Below, piece after piece: positions 1 to 5,148 of a stretch of 8,724 bases of DNA (positions within the stretch are counted from its first letter, which is position 1; each line of letters begins with the position of its first letter). Made by a program: the position numbers and the translations under genes. The notes beneath the pieces were generated by a model, which was given only the letters and a program-made list of their open reading frames with translations, was not told where the DNA came from and searched no databases. The DNA is taken from assembly GCA_023392395.1 (NCBI GenBank), contig JAEVZE010000448.1, positions 1 through 8,724 on the forward strand. Direction: 5' to 3'. Origin of the DNA: Bacillota bacterium. Lineage in GTDB: Bacteria; Bacillota; Clostridia; Christensenellales; Aristaeellaceae.

Positions 1-532
1 GCATGAAGCCTTCGCGCAGGTGCGCGCGAGGCTTGGGGCGGTGGATGTGCTGGTCAGCAATGCGGGTATCGCGCAGCTCCGGCTGTTCGACGAAATCTCG
101 GACGAGGACTGGCGGCGGATGATGTCGGTCAACTTGGACGGTGTGTTCTACTGCGCGCAGGCGGTAGCGCCGGAGATGATATCAAGGAAAAGCGGCTGCA
201 TTCTCAACGTGTCGAGCGTCTGGGGCGTCTTGGGAGCTTCCTGTGAGGCGCACTACGCTGCGTCAAAGGGCGCGGTGATCGCGCTGACCAGGTCGCTTGC
301 GAAGGAATTGGGGCCTTCCGGGATCCGTGTCAACTGCGTGACCCCCGGCGTCATCCGGACCGACATGAACCGCGATCTGGACGAGGAGGCGCTGGATGAT
401 CTGGCCGACAGAACGCCGCTGGGGCGTGTGGGCGAGGCTTCGGAGGTTGCGGACGCGCTCGTCTTCCTCGCGGGGGAGAGGGCGTCGTTCATCACCGGGC
501 AAGTGCTGGGCGTGGACGGTGGGTTTGCATGA
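1..532 (+). CDS. SDR-family oxidoreductase, 5'-truncated; probable EF-P 5-aminopentanone reductase (YmfI-like)
   Basis: The reading frame is open to the left edge (frame beginning at base 2), so the N-terminal Rossmann glycine motif lies outside the window; the internal GTG at 20 is not needed as a start. Seen: the NAG motif (VSNAGIAQ), the catalytic Ser in NVSSVWG, the YxxxK pair in HYAASKGA exactly 13 residues after that Ser, PGVIRTDMN, and the C-terminal FITGQVLGVDGGFA typical of FabG-like reductases. The SSVWG...GASCEAHY stretch resembles the clostridial group annotated as elongation factor P 5-aminopentanone reductase, which reduces a modification on EF-P; a generic 3-oxoacyl-ACP reductase (FabG) is the alternative. 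It uses NAD(P)H in the cytosol. It ends one base before the stop of the convergent spo0A gene. SDR membership is secure; the YmfI assignment is from recall of the family and moderate. Confidence 0.85.
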   Translation, partial: HEAFAQVRARLGAVDVLVSNAGIAQLRLFDEISDEDWRRMMSVNLDGVFYCAQAVAPEMISRKSGCILNVSSVWGVLGASCEAHYAASKGAVIALTRSLAKELGPSGIRVNCVTPGVIRTDMNRDLDEEALDDLADRTPLGRVGEASEVADALVFLAGERASFITGQVLGVDGGFA

Positions 533-533
533 A

Positions 534-1250
534 TCAGCGGCGGACTCGCTGCGCTGTGTATTGCCGGGCGAGCCGGGCGATCAGTTCGCCGTTGGTGGGC
601 TTGTCGCCGGGAGGCGCGGCGCTGTTGGACCAGGCAGTCTGGATTACGTGTCGGATCGCTCGCTCCACATTGCGCTTGTCGGTCTGAAATGCGCGCGCCA
701 CCGCCGGATAGAGCTCCGTGGTGATGCGGCCTGACAGATTTTCCATCCGGGCGGCCATTGGGATCGCGAAATGCAGGTAGCGGTAGCCTGTGGTACCTGG
801 CGGGATGCCAAGGATCGACAACAGCGGGTTGAGGGCGTCGCCGTACTCATGGATGGGGGATAACAGCGATCCGCCCTGCGAAAACTGCAGGCTGTCACGC
901 ACGCGGCTGCACAGGATGGACGGATCCACCGGCTTCATCATGTAATAACAGGCGCCCATCTCCATCGCCTGGCGGATGAAGCAGTCCCGCGTCAATTCCG
1001 TCAGCACGATGATGCGCGTGTTCGATTTCGCCTTGGCCAGCGATTCCATCAACGCGAAGCCGTCCAGAACCGGCATGACCAAGTCGGTCACCAGTACGTC
1101 CGGCTGCGAGCAGAGCGCGGACTTGAGTGCCTCCGCGCCGTTGTAGGCGACCGCGATGACTTCAAGATCGGATTCGCGTTGCAGCGATTCCTGCAGACTC
1201 TTGACGAAGGCTGGGTTGTTGTCTGCGAGCATGACCTTGGTGGGAGGCAT
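534..1250 (-). CDS. spo0A: Sporulation master response regulator Spo0A
   Basis: A protein of 238 residues, shorter than the 267 of B. subtilis because the linker is short. Residues 1-120 form a CheY-like receiver with the phospho-acceptor Asp56 (VLVTD56LVMP), Thr84 (IVLT84E) and Lys106 (MMK106PVD). Residues 133-238 form the Spo0A DNA-binding domain, with IHEYG, GYRYLHFAI, the strongly diagnostic NVERAIRHVIQTAW recognition-helix region and KPTNGELIARLA. Known role: phosphorylated Spo0A binds 0A boxes and starts sporulation. Oddity: the acidic pair that is normally Asp-Asp (ADDN in relatives) reads Asp10-Asn11 (ADNN), so the usual Mg2+-ligand Asp11 is missing. The start is ATG 1250, with AAGGTG five bases upstream and a sigma-A promoter about 45 bases upstream. 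It stands alone, divergent from a nucleoside kinase, without the spoIVB neighbour common elsewhere. Whether it is the main Spo0A or a second copy cannot be told here. Confidence 0.96.
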   Translation of the reverse strand: MPPTKVMLADNNPAFVKSLQESLQRESDLEVIAVAYNGAEALKSALCSQPDVLVTDLVMPVLDGFALMESLAKAKSNTRIIVLTELTRDCFIRQAMEMGACYYMMKPVDPSILCSRVRDSLQFSQGGSLLSPIHEYGDALNPLLSILGIPPGTTGYRYLHFAIPMAARMENLSGRITTELYPAVARAFQTDKRNVERAIRHVIQTAWSNSAAPPGDKPTNGELIARLARQYTAQRVRR

Positions 1251-1293
1251 TCGAACACCTTTTTCCTTCGTGATAATTTAATCGATTACTAAA

Positions 1294-1321
1294 ATTATAC
1301 AATAATTACCACGCAAGTAAA
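1294..1321 (-). promoter_or_regulatory. Sigma-A promoter of spo0A
   Basis: On the minus strand, TTTACT (1316-1321) and a perfect TATAAT (1294-1299) are separated by 16 bases, inside an AT-rich island within otherwise GC-rich DNA. The predicted start near 1287 would give a leader of about 37 bases. A 10-base perfect palindrome (TAATCGATTA, 1279-1288) overlaps the predicted start point and could be an operator. I see no good 0A box (TGTCGAA) here. Confidence 0.65.
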
Positions 1322-1425
1322 GCACTGATAGTGGACCATAAGTGCATAATTAACAAATATTTTACCTTCAATACCTATAAATTTTTTTCAAATCGTGCCG
1401 ATAAGCTCGATGCAGGCGAAGACCT

Positions 1426-1433
1426 GGGAGGGA
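1426..1433 (+). promoter_or_regulatory. Ribosome binding site that fixes the nucleoside kinase start
   Basis: GGGAGGGA lies eight to nine bases before ATG 1442. The frame is open further upstream to a GTG at 1331, but that extension is AT-rich, unlike coding DNA here, and has no good ribosome binding site, so ATG 1442 is chosen. Confidence 0.8.
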
Positions 1434-1441
1434 AACAGACC

Positions 1442-3091
1442 ATGACGGTGAACATCGACAACCATTTACTGGAGGCGGCGGACGGCGCGCAATACCGGGA
1501 CTTGATCCCGCTTTTATACCCGGAGGACCCCAGGCGGGTGCTGGGCGTCAGCGTGCACGGAAAAACGCTGCCGCTGAACGCCCGCGCGGAAGACGGCGTC
1601 GGGGCCGAAACGCTCAATTATAAGCACGAGGAGGGTGCGCGCATCTACGAGCGGTCGGTGCGCTTCGTGCTGCTCCTGGCCATCCGGGAGCTGTTCCCGG
1701 AGGCGCGGGTGCGCATGGAAAACACCACACAGACCGGGCTCTACGCACGCCTGATGGGCGTGAACCTGACCGCGTCGATGGTCCGGCAGATCGAAGGCAG
1801 AATGCGGGAACTGGTGGACGCCGACCTGCCCTTTGAAAAAAAGGTGATCACCCGCGCGGAGGCGATCCGCTACTTCGAGCGGGAGGGCCAGATGGACAAG
1901 GTGCAGCTATTGAAGTACCGGCCCTTCGAGCACTTCCAGCTGTACAAGTGCGGCGAGATGCTGGAATACTTCTATGGCGAGATGGCGCCCTCAACCGGCT
2001 ACACGCCGGTGTTCAAGCTGGACTTCTACATGCCCGGCCTTGCGCTCTCACTGCCCGACCCGCAGGACCCCAGCCGCCCGGCGAAGTTCCGGGATCAGCC
2101 CAAGCTCATGCGCTGTTTCGATGAATCCGCCCGCTGGGCGGAGATCCTGGGCTGCGAAAATGCGGCCGACCTCAACGAGATGGTCGCGGGCCGGCGGCTG
2201 CGGGAGTTCATCCGCATCAACGAGGCGCTGCACGAGCGCTCCATCAACCAGATCGCCGACGAATTTCTGAAAAGCGGCGCGCAGCTGATCCTGGTGGCGG
2301 GGCCGTCGTCGTCGGGCAAGACCACCTTCGCCCACAGGCTTCGAATCGTGCTGCAGGCCAGGGGCCTGAAGCCCCACAAACTGTCGCTGGACGACTACTA
2401 CATCGACCGGGAGCGGATCCCGGTGGACGAGAGCGGCGAAGTGGATCTGGAGCGCATCGACACCCTGGACCTGCCCCTCTTCAATGAACATCTGGTGCGG
2501 CTGATGCAGGGCGAGGCGGTGGAAGCGCCTATCTTTGATTTCCCTACCGGCAAACGTCTTGCCCAGATGCACACCGTGCGGGTGGAGGATGGCCAGCCAA
2601 TCCTGGTGGAGGGCATCCACGCGCTCAACGACCAGCTCACCAGCGAAGTGCCCCACGGCAGTAAATTCCTGATCTACGTCAGCGCGCTGACCACGCTCAA
2701 CCTGGACGACCACAACCGCATCCGCACCACCGACGCCAGGCTCCTGCGTCGCATGGTGCGGGACTTCAACTTTCGCGGCACCAAGCCGGAGGAGACGCTG
2801 GCCATGTGGCCGTCGGTTCGGCGCGGCGAGGCCAACTACATCTTCCCGCATCAGGAGAAGGCGGATATCATGTTCAATACCTCGCTGGTGTATGAACTGG
2901 CGATTCTGAAAAAGTACGCCTACCCGATGCTGTGCGAGATCCCGCCGGAGAGCCCGCACTTCACGCGCGCAAGATCTCTGGTCAAGTTCCTGAACTACAT
3001 CCAGACCGCCGACGTGGAGGACGAGATCCCGATCAACTCGATCCTGAGGGAGTTCATCGGCGGCTCCTGCTTCTACAGGGAGGACGACTGA
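1442..3091 (+). CDS. Nucleoside (uridine) kinase with threonyl-tRNA-synthetase-like N-terminal half
   Basis: A protein of 549 residues. About residues 1-240 resemble the TGS/second-additional-domain part of threonyl-tRNA synthetase (for example the segment from KHEEGARIY at about 61 to ELFPEARVR at about 83-91), and about residues 280-500 form a P-loop kinase of the uridine kinase/phosphoribulokinase family. Seen in the kinase part: the Walker A loop GPSSSGKTT at 287-295, the LSLDDYY substrate/Mg2+ motif at about 314-320, and the Walker B-like ILVEGIHALN at about 387-396. This fused architecture is a known Clostridia and Bacteroidetes family usually annotated as nucleoside kinase or Udk-like. 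Expected reaction: ATP-dependent 5'-phosphorylation of a pyrimidine nucleoside in the cytosol; the true substrate is unproven and the role of the N-terminal half is unknown. Its TGA shares a base with the ATG of mtnA, so the two are probably translationally coupled. Confidence 0.92.
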   Translation: MTVNIDNHLLEAADGAQYRDLIPLLYPEDPRRVLGVSVHGKTLPLNARAEDGVGAETLNYKHEEGARIYERSVRFVLLLAIRELFPEARVRMENTTQTGLYARLMGVNLTASMVRQIEGRMRELVDADLPFEKKVITRAEAIRYFEREGQMDKVQLLKYRPFEHFQLYKCGEMLEYFYGEMAPSTGYTPVFKLDFYMPGLALSLPDPQDPSRPAKFRDQPKLMRCFDESARWAEILGCENAADLNEMVAGRRLREFIRINEALHERSINQIADEFLKSGAQLILVAGPSSSGKTTFAHRLRIVLQARGLKPHKLSLDDYYIDRERIPVDESGEVDLERIDTLDLPLFNEHLVRLMQGEAVEAPIFDFPTGKRLAQMHTVRVEDGQPILVEGIHALNDQLTSEVPHGSKFLIYVSALTTLNLDDHNRIRTTDARLLRRMVRDFNFRGTKPEETLAMWPSVRRGEANYIFPHQEKADIMFNTSLVYELAILKKYAYPMLCEIPPESPHFTRARSLVKFLNYIQTADVEDEIPINSILREFIGGSCFYREDD

Positions 3092-4131
3092 TGGAGACGA
3101 TCACTTGGGATAGGAACGCGCCGGTGATCCTGGACCAGACGCAGCTTCCGGCGCGGGAGATCTACCTCCGGCTGGAAACGGTGGAGGCGATGGCGGAGGC
3201 CATTGAGCGCCTGCGCGTCCGGGGCGCGCCGCTGATTGGCGTATCCGCGGCCTACGGCCTGGCGCTTTCGGCACGGCTGCACCGCGAAAACCCGGATTTT
3301 CTGGCCGCTGTGCGCTCGGACTGCGAGCGCCTCAGGTGCACGCGGCCCACGGCGGTGAACCTGTTCTGGGCGCTGGACCGCGCGATGGGTCAGATCGAGC
3401 GCGCGTTTCAGGCGGGCGGGGCGGTTGCCGCCGCCGGGGCGGCGCTGGAACTTGCGGAGCGCATGAAGCGGGAGGACGTAGAAAGCAACCGCCGGATGGG
3501 TGCGTTCGGCGAGAAGCTGATCGCGGACGGCGACGGCATTCTCACCCACTGCAACGCGGGCGCGCTGGCTACCGCGGGCCATGGCACCGCGCTGGGCGTG
3601 ATCCGCTCGGCGGTGGAGGCGGGAAAGCGGGTGCACGTCTACGCCGACGAGACAAGACCGCTGCTTCAAGGCGCGCGGCTGACGGCGTGGGAATTGCACA
3701 AGGACGGCATCCCGGTTTCAATCCAGTCGGACGGCATGGCGGCGGTTCTGATGGCCGCCGGGAAGATCCAAAAAGTGATCGTCGGCGCCGACCGCATCGC
3801 GCGGAACGGCGACACGGCCAACAAGGTGGGCACCTATGCGGTTGCGCTGATGGCCAAGGCACACGGAATTCCGTTCTACGTGGTCGCGCCCCGGTCCACC
3901 ATTGATTTTTCGATCGCCTCCGGCGCGTCCATCCCCATCGAGATGCGCGCGCAGGACGAGCTGCGGTATTTCCAGGGCGTCCAGTCCGCGCCCGAGGGCA
4001 TTGACGCCTTCAACCCGGCCTTTGATGTGACGCCCGCAGAGCTCATCCGCGGGATCGTCACTGAGGCAGGTGTGCTGACGCCGCCGTTCGAGGATTCCAT
4101 TACGTACGCCATGCAAAATTCGGAAGGCTGA
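3091..4131 (+). CDS. mtnA: S-methyl-5-thioribose-1-phosphate isomerase
   Basis: A protein of 346 residues, normal for MtnA (an eIF2B-alpha-like fold). Seen: RVRGAPLIGVSAAYG at 42-56, the catalytic Cys154 in THCNAGALAT, the catalytic Asp234 in VGADRIARNGD (80 residues apart, as in the B. subtilis enzyme), DETRPLLQGARLTAWEL at 186-202 and IQSDGMAA at 211-218. It isomerises 5-methylthioribose 1-phosphate to 5-methylthioribulose 1-phosphate in methionine salvage. The start ATG 3091 overlaps the kinase stop by one base, with AGGGAGG (3077-3083) upstream; the longer frame to 2932 overlaps the kinase and is rejected. No other salvage gene (mtnB, mtnD, mtnW, mtnN, mtnK) is in the window, so the enzyme may serve a shortened route for disposal of methylthioadenosine or 5'-deoxyadenosine. 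That last point is inference. Confidence 0.96.
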   Translation: METITWDRNAPVILDQTQLPAREIYLRLETVEAMAEAIERLRVRGAPLIGVSAAYGLALSARLHRENPDFLAAVRSDCERLRCTRPTAVNLFWALDRAMGQIERAFQAGGAVAAAGAALELAERMKREDVESNRRMGAFGEKLIADGDGILTHCNAGALATAGHGTALGVIRSAVEAGKRVHVYADETRPLLQGARLTAWELHKDGIPVSIQSDGMAAVLMAAGKIQKVIVGADRIARNGDTANKVGTYAVALMAKAHGIPFYVVAPRSTIDFSIASGASIPIEMRAQDELRYFQGVQSAPEGIDAFNPAFDVTPAELIRGIVTEAGVLTPPFEDSITYAMQNSEG

Positions 4132-4152
4132 CGATCCCGGCCACCTTCCAGT

Positions 4153-4191
4153 CATTCCCGGCGACCCGCGCGTCGGGAATGTGTTGCTTCC
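4153..4191 (+). terminator. Probable terminator of the kinase-mtnA operon
   Basis: CATTCCCGGCG (4153-4163) pairs with CGTCGGGAATG (4171-4181) over 11 bp with one G-U pair and a 7-base loop, 21 bases after the mtnA stop. The tail TGTTGCTTCC is only weakly T-rich, so termination strength is uncertain. Confidence 0.55.
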
Positions 4192-4235
4192 ACCAGTGCG
4201 AACAGTGGCGGAAGAAACATTTCCTTCAGGAAGTA

Positions 4236-4327
4236 GAGCCGACCGGAATTTCCTCGGAATTTCGGCTCACGCAGTTTTCTCGCATGCGTTGAAAAGCCAC
4301 ATGCGGATTTTCGCCGTCGTGAAAATC
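4236..4327. repeat. Cluster of small inverted and direct repeats in the mtnA-lipoprotein gap
   Basis: GAGCCGA (4236-4242) is mirrored by TCGGCTC (4262-4268). Between and overlapping them CGGAATTTC occurs twice (4244-4252 and 4255-4263). A second hairpin pairs GATTTTC (4306-4312) with GAAAATC (4321-4327) around an 8-base loop. CGCATGCG (4281-4288) is a self-complementary octamer. Short stems with unclear tails: they may be part of a terminator region or decayed sequence. No gene is supported here. Confidence 0.35.
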
Positions 4328-4336
4328 TCTTTGATT

Positions 4337-4365
4337 GCATAAATCCTCCCGCTCCGCGCAAAATA
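4337..4365 (+). promoter_or_regulatory. Candidate forespore promoter (sigma-G, possibly sigma-F) for the lipoprotein gene
   Basis: GCATA (4337-4341) matches the forespore -35 consensus (GYATR), followed 17 bases later by CAAAATA (4359-4365), six of seven to the sigma-G -10 CATNHTA; the extended string GCGCAAAATA also fits the sigma-F -10 apart from one G. Each spacer is about one base shorter than the usual B. subtilis value. The start would fall near 4372, just before the ribosome binding site. No sigma-A promoter of equal quality is seen in the gap. Confidence 0.4.
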
Positions 4366-4386
4366 TGGGCGCAAGGGAGGGTTTTT
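4345..4386 (+). promoter_or_regulatory. Ribosome binding site within an inverted repeat, followed by a T run
   Basis: The ribosome binding site GGGAGG (4375-4380, seven bases before ATG 4388) is exactly complementary to CCTCCC at 4345-4350, and an inner GCGC/GCGC pair (4356-4359 with 4369-4372) would extend the stem. It is followed by GTTTTTC. In a transcript starting upstream this could hide the ribosome binding site or end transcription; if transcription starts near 4372 the left arm is absent from the RNA. Confidence 0.4.
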
Positions 4387-4387
4387 C

Positions 4388-4948
4388 ATGAACGGTATGA
4401 AGAAGGGTTTGCTCTTTACGATGATGCTGGCCGTGCTCAGCCTGGCGCTTACGGGCTGCTTCCGCTCGACCACCGAGGTGACGCCGACGCCGACGCCTGT
4501 GCCGCTGGTAACTGGCGTGCCCGGTGTGGTTGGCGGGACGGTGATGCCCGGCGTTTCCGCTGTGCCGGGCGTCGGCACAGTGCCCGGCGCGACTACTGTA
4601 CCCGGCCAGCCGTTTGACTGGACCACCAAAGCCGCCACCATTGAGAACCGCATCAACATGTTCTCCGAGATTCAGGAAACCAGCATCGTGACCAGCGGCA
4701 ACACCGCGCTGGTAGGCGTGGTGTTCACGCCCCAGTACAAGGGCGAGATGACCCAGCGCATTCGCGACATGATCGCGGGCGAGGTCATGGCGGCTGACCC
4801 CAGCATCCAGGTGGTCGCGGTGACGGCGGAATCCCAAGACGTCGCGACCATCAAGCAGTTGGCGCAGCAGCAGCGTACTGGTTCCAACCCGGAACAGATG
4901 AAGACCGAGGTAGAGAAGATCGTCCGGAACGCGACCACTTTGCGCTGA
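4388..4948 (+). CDS. YhcN/YlaJ-type sporulation lipoprotein
   Basis: A protein of 186 residues. Residues 1-23 are a lipoprotein signal (positive MNGMKKG, hydrophobic core, lipobox L21-T-G-C24), so Cys24 should be lipidated and the protein anchored on the outer face of a membrane, for the family the forespore or spore membrane. Residues 31-78 are a low-complexity linker with PTPTP and VPG hexapeptide repeats. Residues about 81-160 are the folded domain, with SIVTSGNTALVGVVF, RIRDMIAGEVMAADPSIQVVAVT and a closing helix, a pattern typical of YhcN/YlaJ (a spore-cortex/germination-associated family of unclear biochemical function). The start ATG 4388 has GGGAGG seven bases upstream; the ATG at 4397 is less well spaced. 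The candidate forespore promoter fits this assignment. Family membership is by pattern and moderately strong. Confidence 0.82.
   Translation: MNGMKKGLLFTMMLAVLSLALTGCFRSTTEVTPTPTPVPLVTGVPGVVGGTVMPGVSAVPGVGTVPGATTVPGQPFDWTTKAATIENRINMFSEIQETSIVTSGNTALVGVVFTPQYKGEMTQRIRDMIAGEVMAADPSIQVVAVTAESQDVATIKQLAQQQRTGSNPEQMKTEVEKIVRNATTLR
4544..4615 (+). repeat. Four 18-bp tandem repeats encoding (V/M)PG-x-x-x hexapeptides
   Basis: Units begin at 4544, 4562, 4580 and 4598 and encode MPGVSA, VPGVGT, VPGATT and VPGQPF; an outlying VPG lies at 4517-4525. The third bases vary between units, so the protein pattern is better conserved than the DNA. The repeat forms the flexible, elastin-like linker between the lipid anchor and the folded domain. 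Confidence 0.85.
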
Positions 4949-4988
4949 CCAACATTTGAAACCGCGCACTGGTCAAAGGAGACCTGAG

Positions 4989-5010
4989 CGCCTGCCAACG
5001 AGGGCAGGCG
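4989..5010. repeat. Hairpin downstream of the lipoprotein gene
   Basis: CGCCTGCC (4989-4996) pairs perfectly with GGCAGGCG (5003-5010) around a 6-base loop, 40 bases after the lipoprotein stop. No T run follows on either strand, so it is not a convincing terminator on its own; it may protect the 3' end of the message. Confidence 0.5.
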
Positions 5011-5023
5011 GTCGCGCAAAAGG

Positions 5024-5062
5024 ATGTGCCGTTCGCTTCGAATTCTGAAGCGAACGGCACAT
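5024..5062. terminator. Bidirectional intrinsic terminator between convergent genes
   Basis: A perfect 16-bp stem (5024-5039 with 5047-5062) closes a 7-base loop GAATTCT. On the plus strand it is followed by TTATG after an A-T closed base (CACATTTATG), and on the minus strand by CCTTTTGCG, a better T run. It lies between the lipoprotein gene (+) and the Fe-S reductase gene (-) and would end both transcripts, more strongly the minus-strand operon. Confidence 0.8.
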
Positions 5063-5084
5063 TTATGCCACCCGTGAGGACTCT

Positions 5085-5103
5085 AGAGGAAATCATTTCC
5101 TCT
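5085..5103. repeat. Inverted repeat just past the Fe-S reductase gene
   Basis: AGAGGAAA (5085-5092) and TTTCCTCT (5096-5103) are perfectly complementary around a 3-base loop, 45 bases beyond the stop of the minus-strand gene. No T run follows. It could act with the larger terminator hairpin at 5024-5062 in 3'-end formation. Confidence 0.45.
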
Positions 5104-5148
5104 GGCGGGGTTCAAGGGGCGGAGTTCCTTGGCGTTCCCCACGGTCTC

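Noticed and set aside
1345..1381. Sigma-A promoter for the kinase-mtnA operon (CATAAT at 1345 or TATAAA at 1376)
   Set aside because: Both -10-like hexamers lack a -35 at acceptable spacing. A promoter must lie in this AT-rich island, but I cannot place it.
1331..1441. N-terminal extension of the nucleoside kinase from GTG 1331
   Set aside because: The 37 extra codons are AT-rich (Ile, Asn, Lys, Phe, Tyr), unlike all other coding DNA here, and ATG 1442 has a strong, well-spaced ribosome binding site.
2048..2959. Minus-strand open frame of 303 codons
   Set aside because: Antisense shadow of the nucleoside kinase, with shadow-like composition and no motif.
2932..3090. N-terminal extension of MtnA by 53 residues
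   Set aside because: It lies wholly within the kinase gene, and MtnA proteins begin at the METITW-type start preceded here by AGGGAGG.
4152..4361. Small minus-strand frame in the mtnA-lipoprotein gap, and a second one (4267-4659) whose C-terminal part resembles it loosely
   Set aside because: No ribosome binding site for either, the second overlaps the lipoprotein gene, and the resemblance is confined to a few residues. I considered a decayed duplicated gene but could not support it.
5040..5045. GAATTC in the terminator loop with long flanking arms, as a possible cloning scar or assembly artefact
   Set aside because: The hexamer is simply the loop of a 16-bp stem that fits a bidirectional terminator between convergent genes; no vector-like sequence flanks it.
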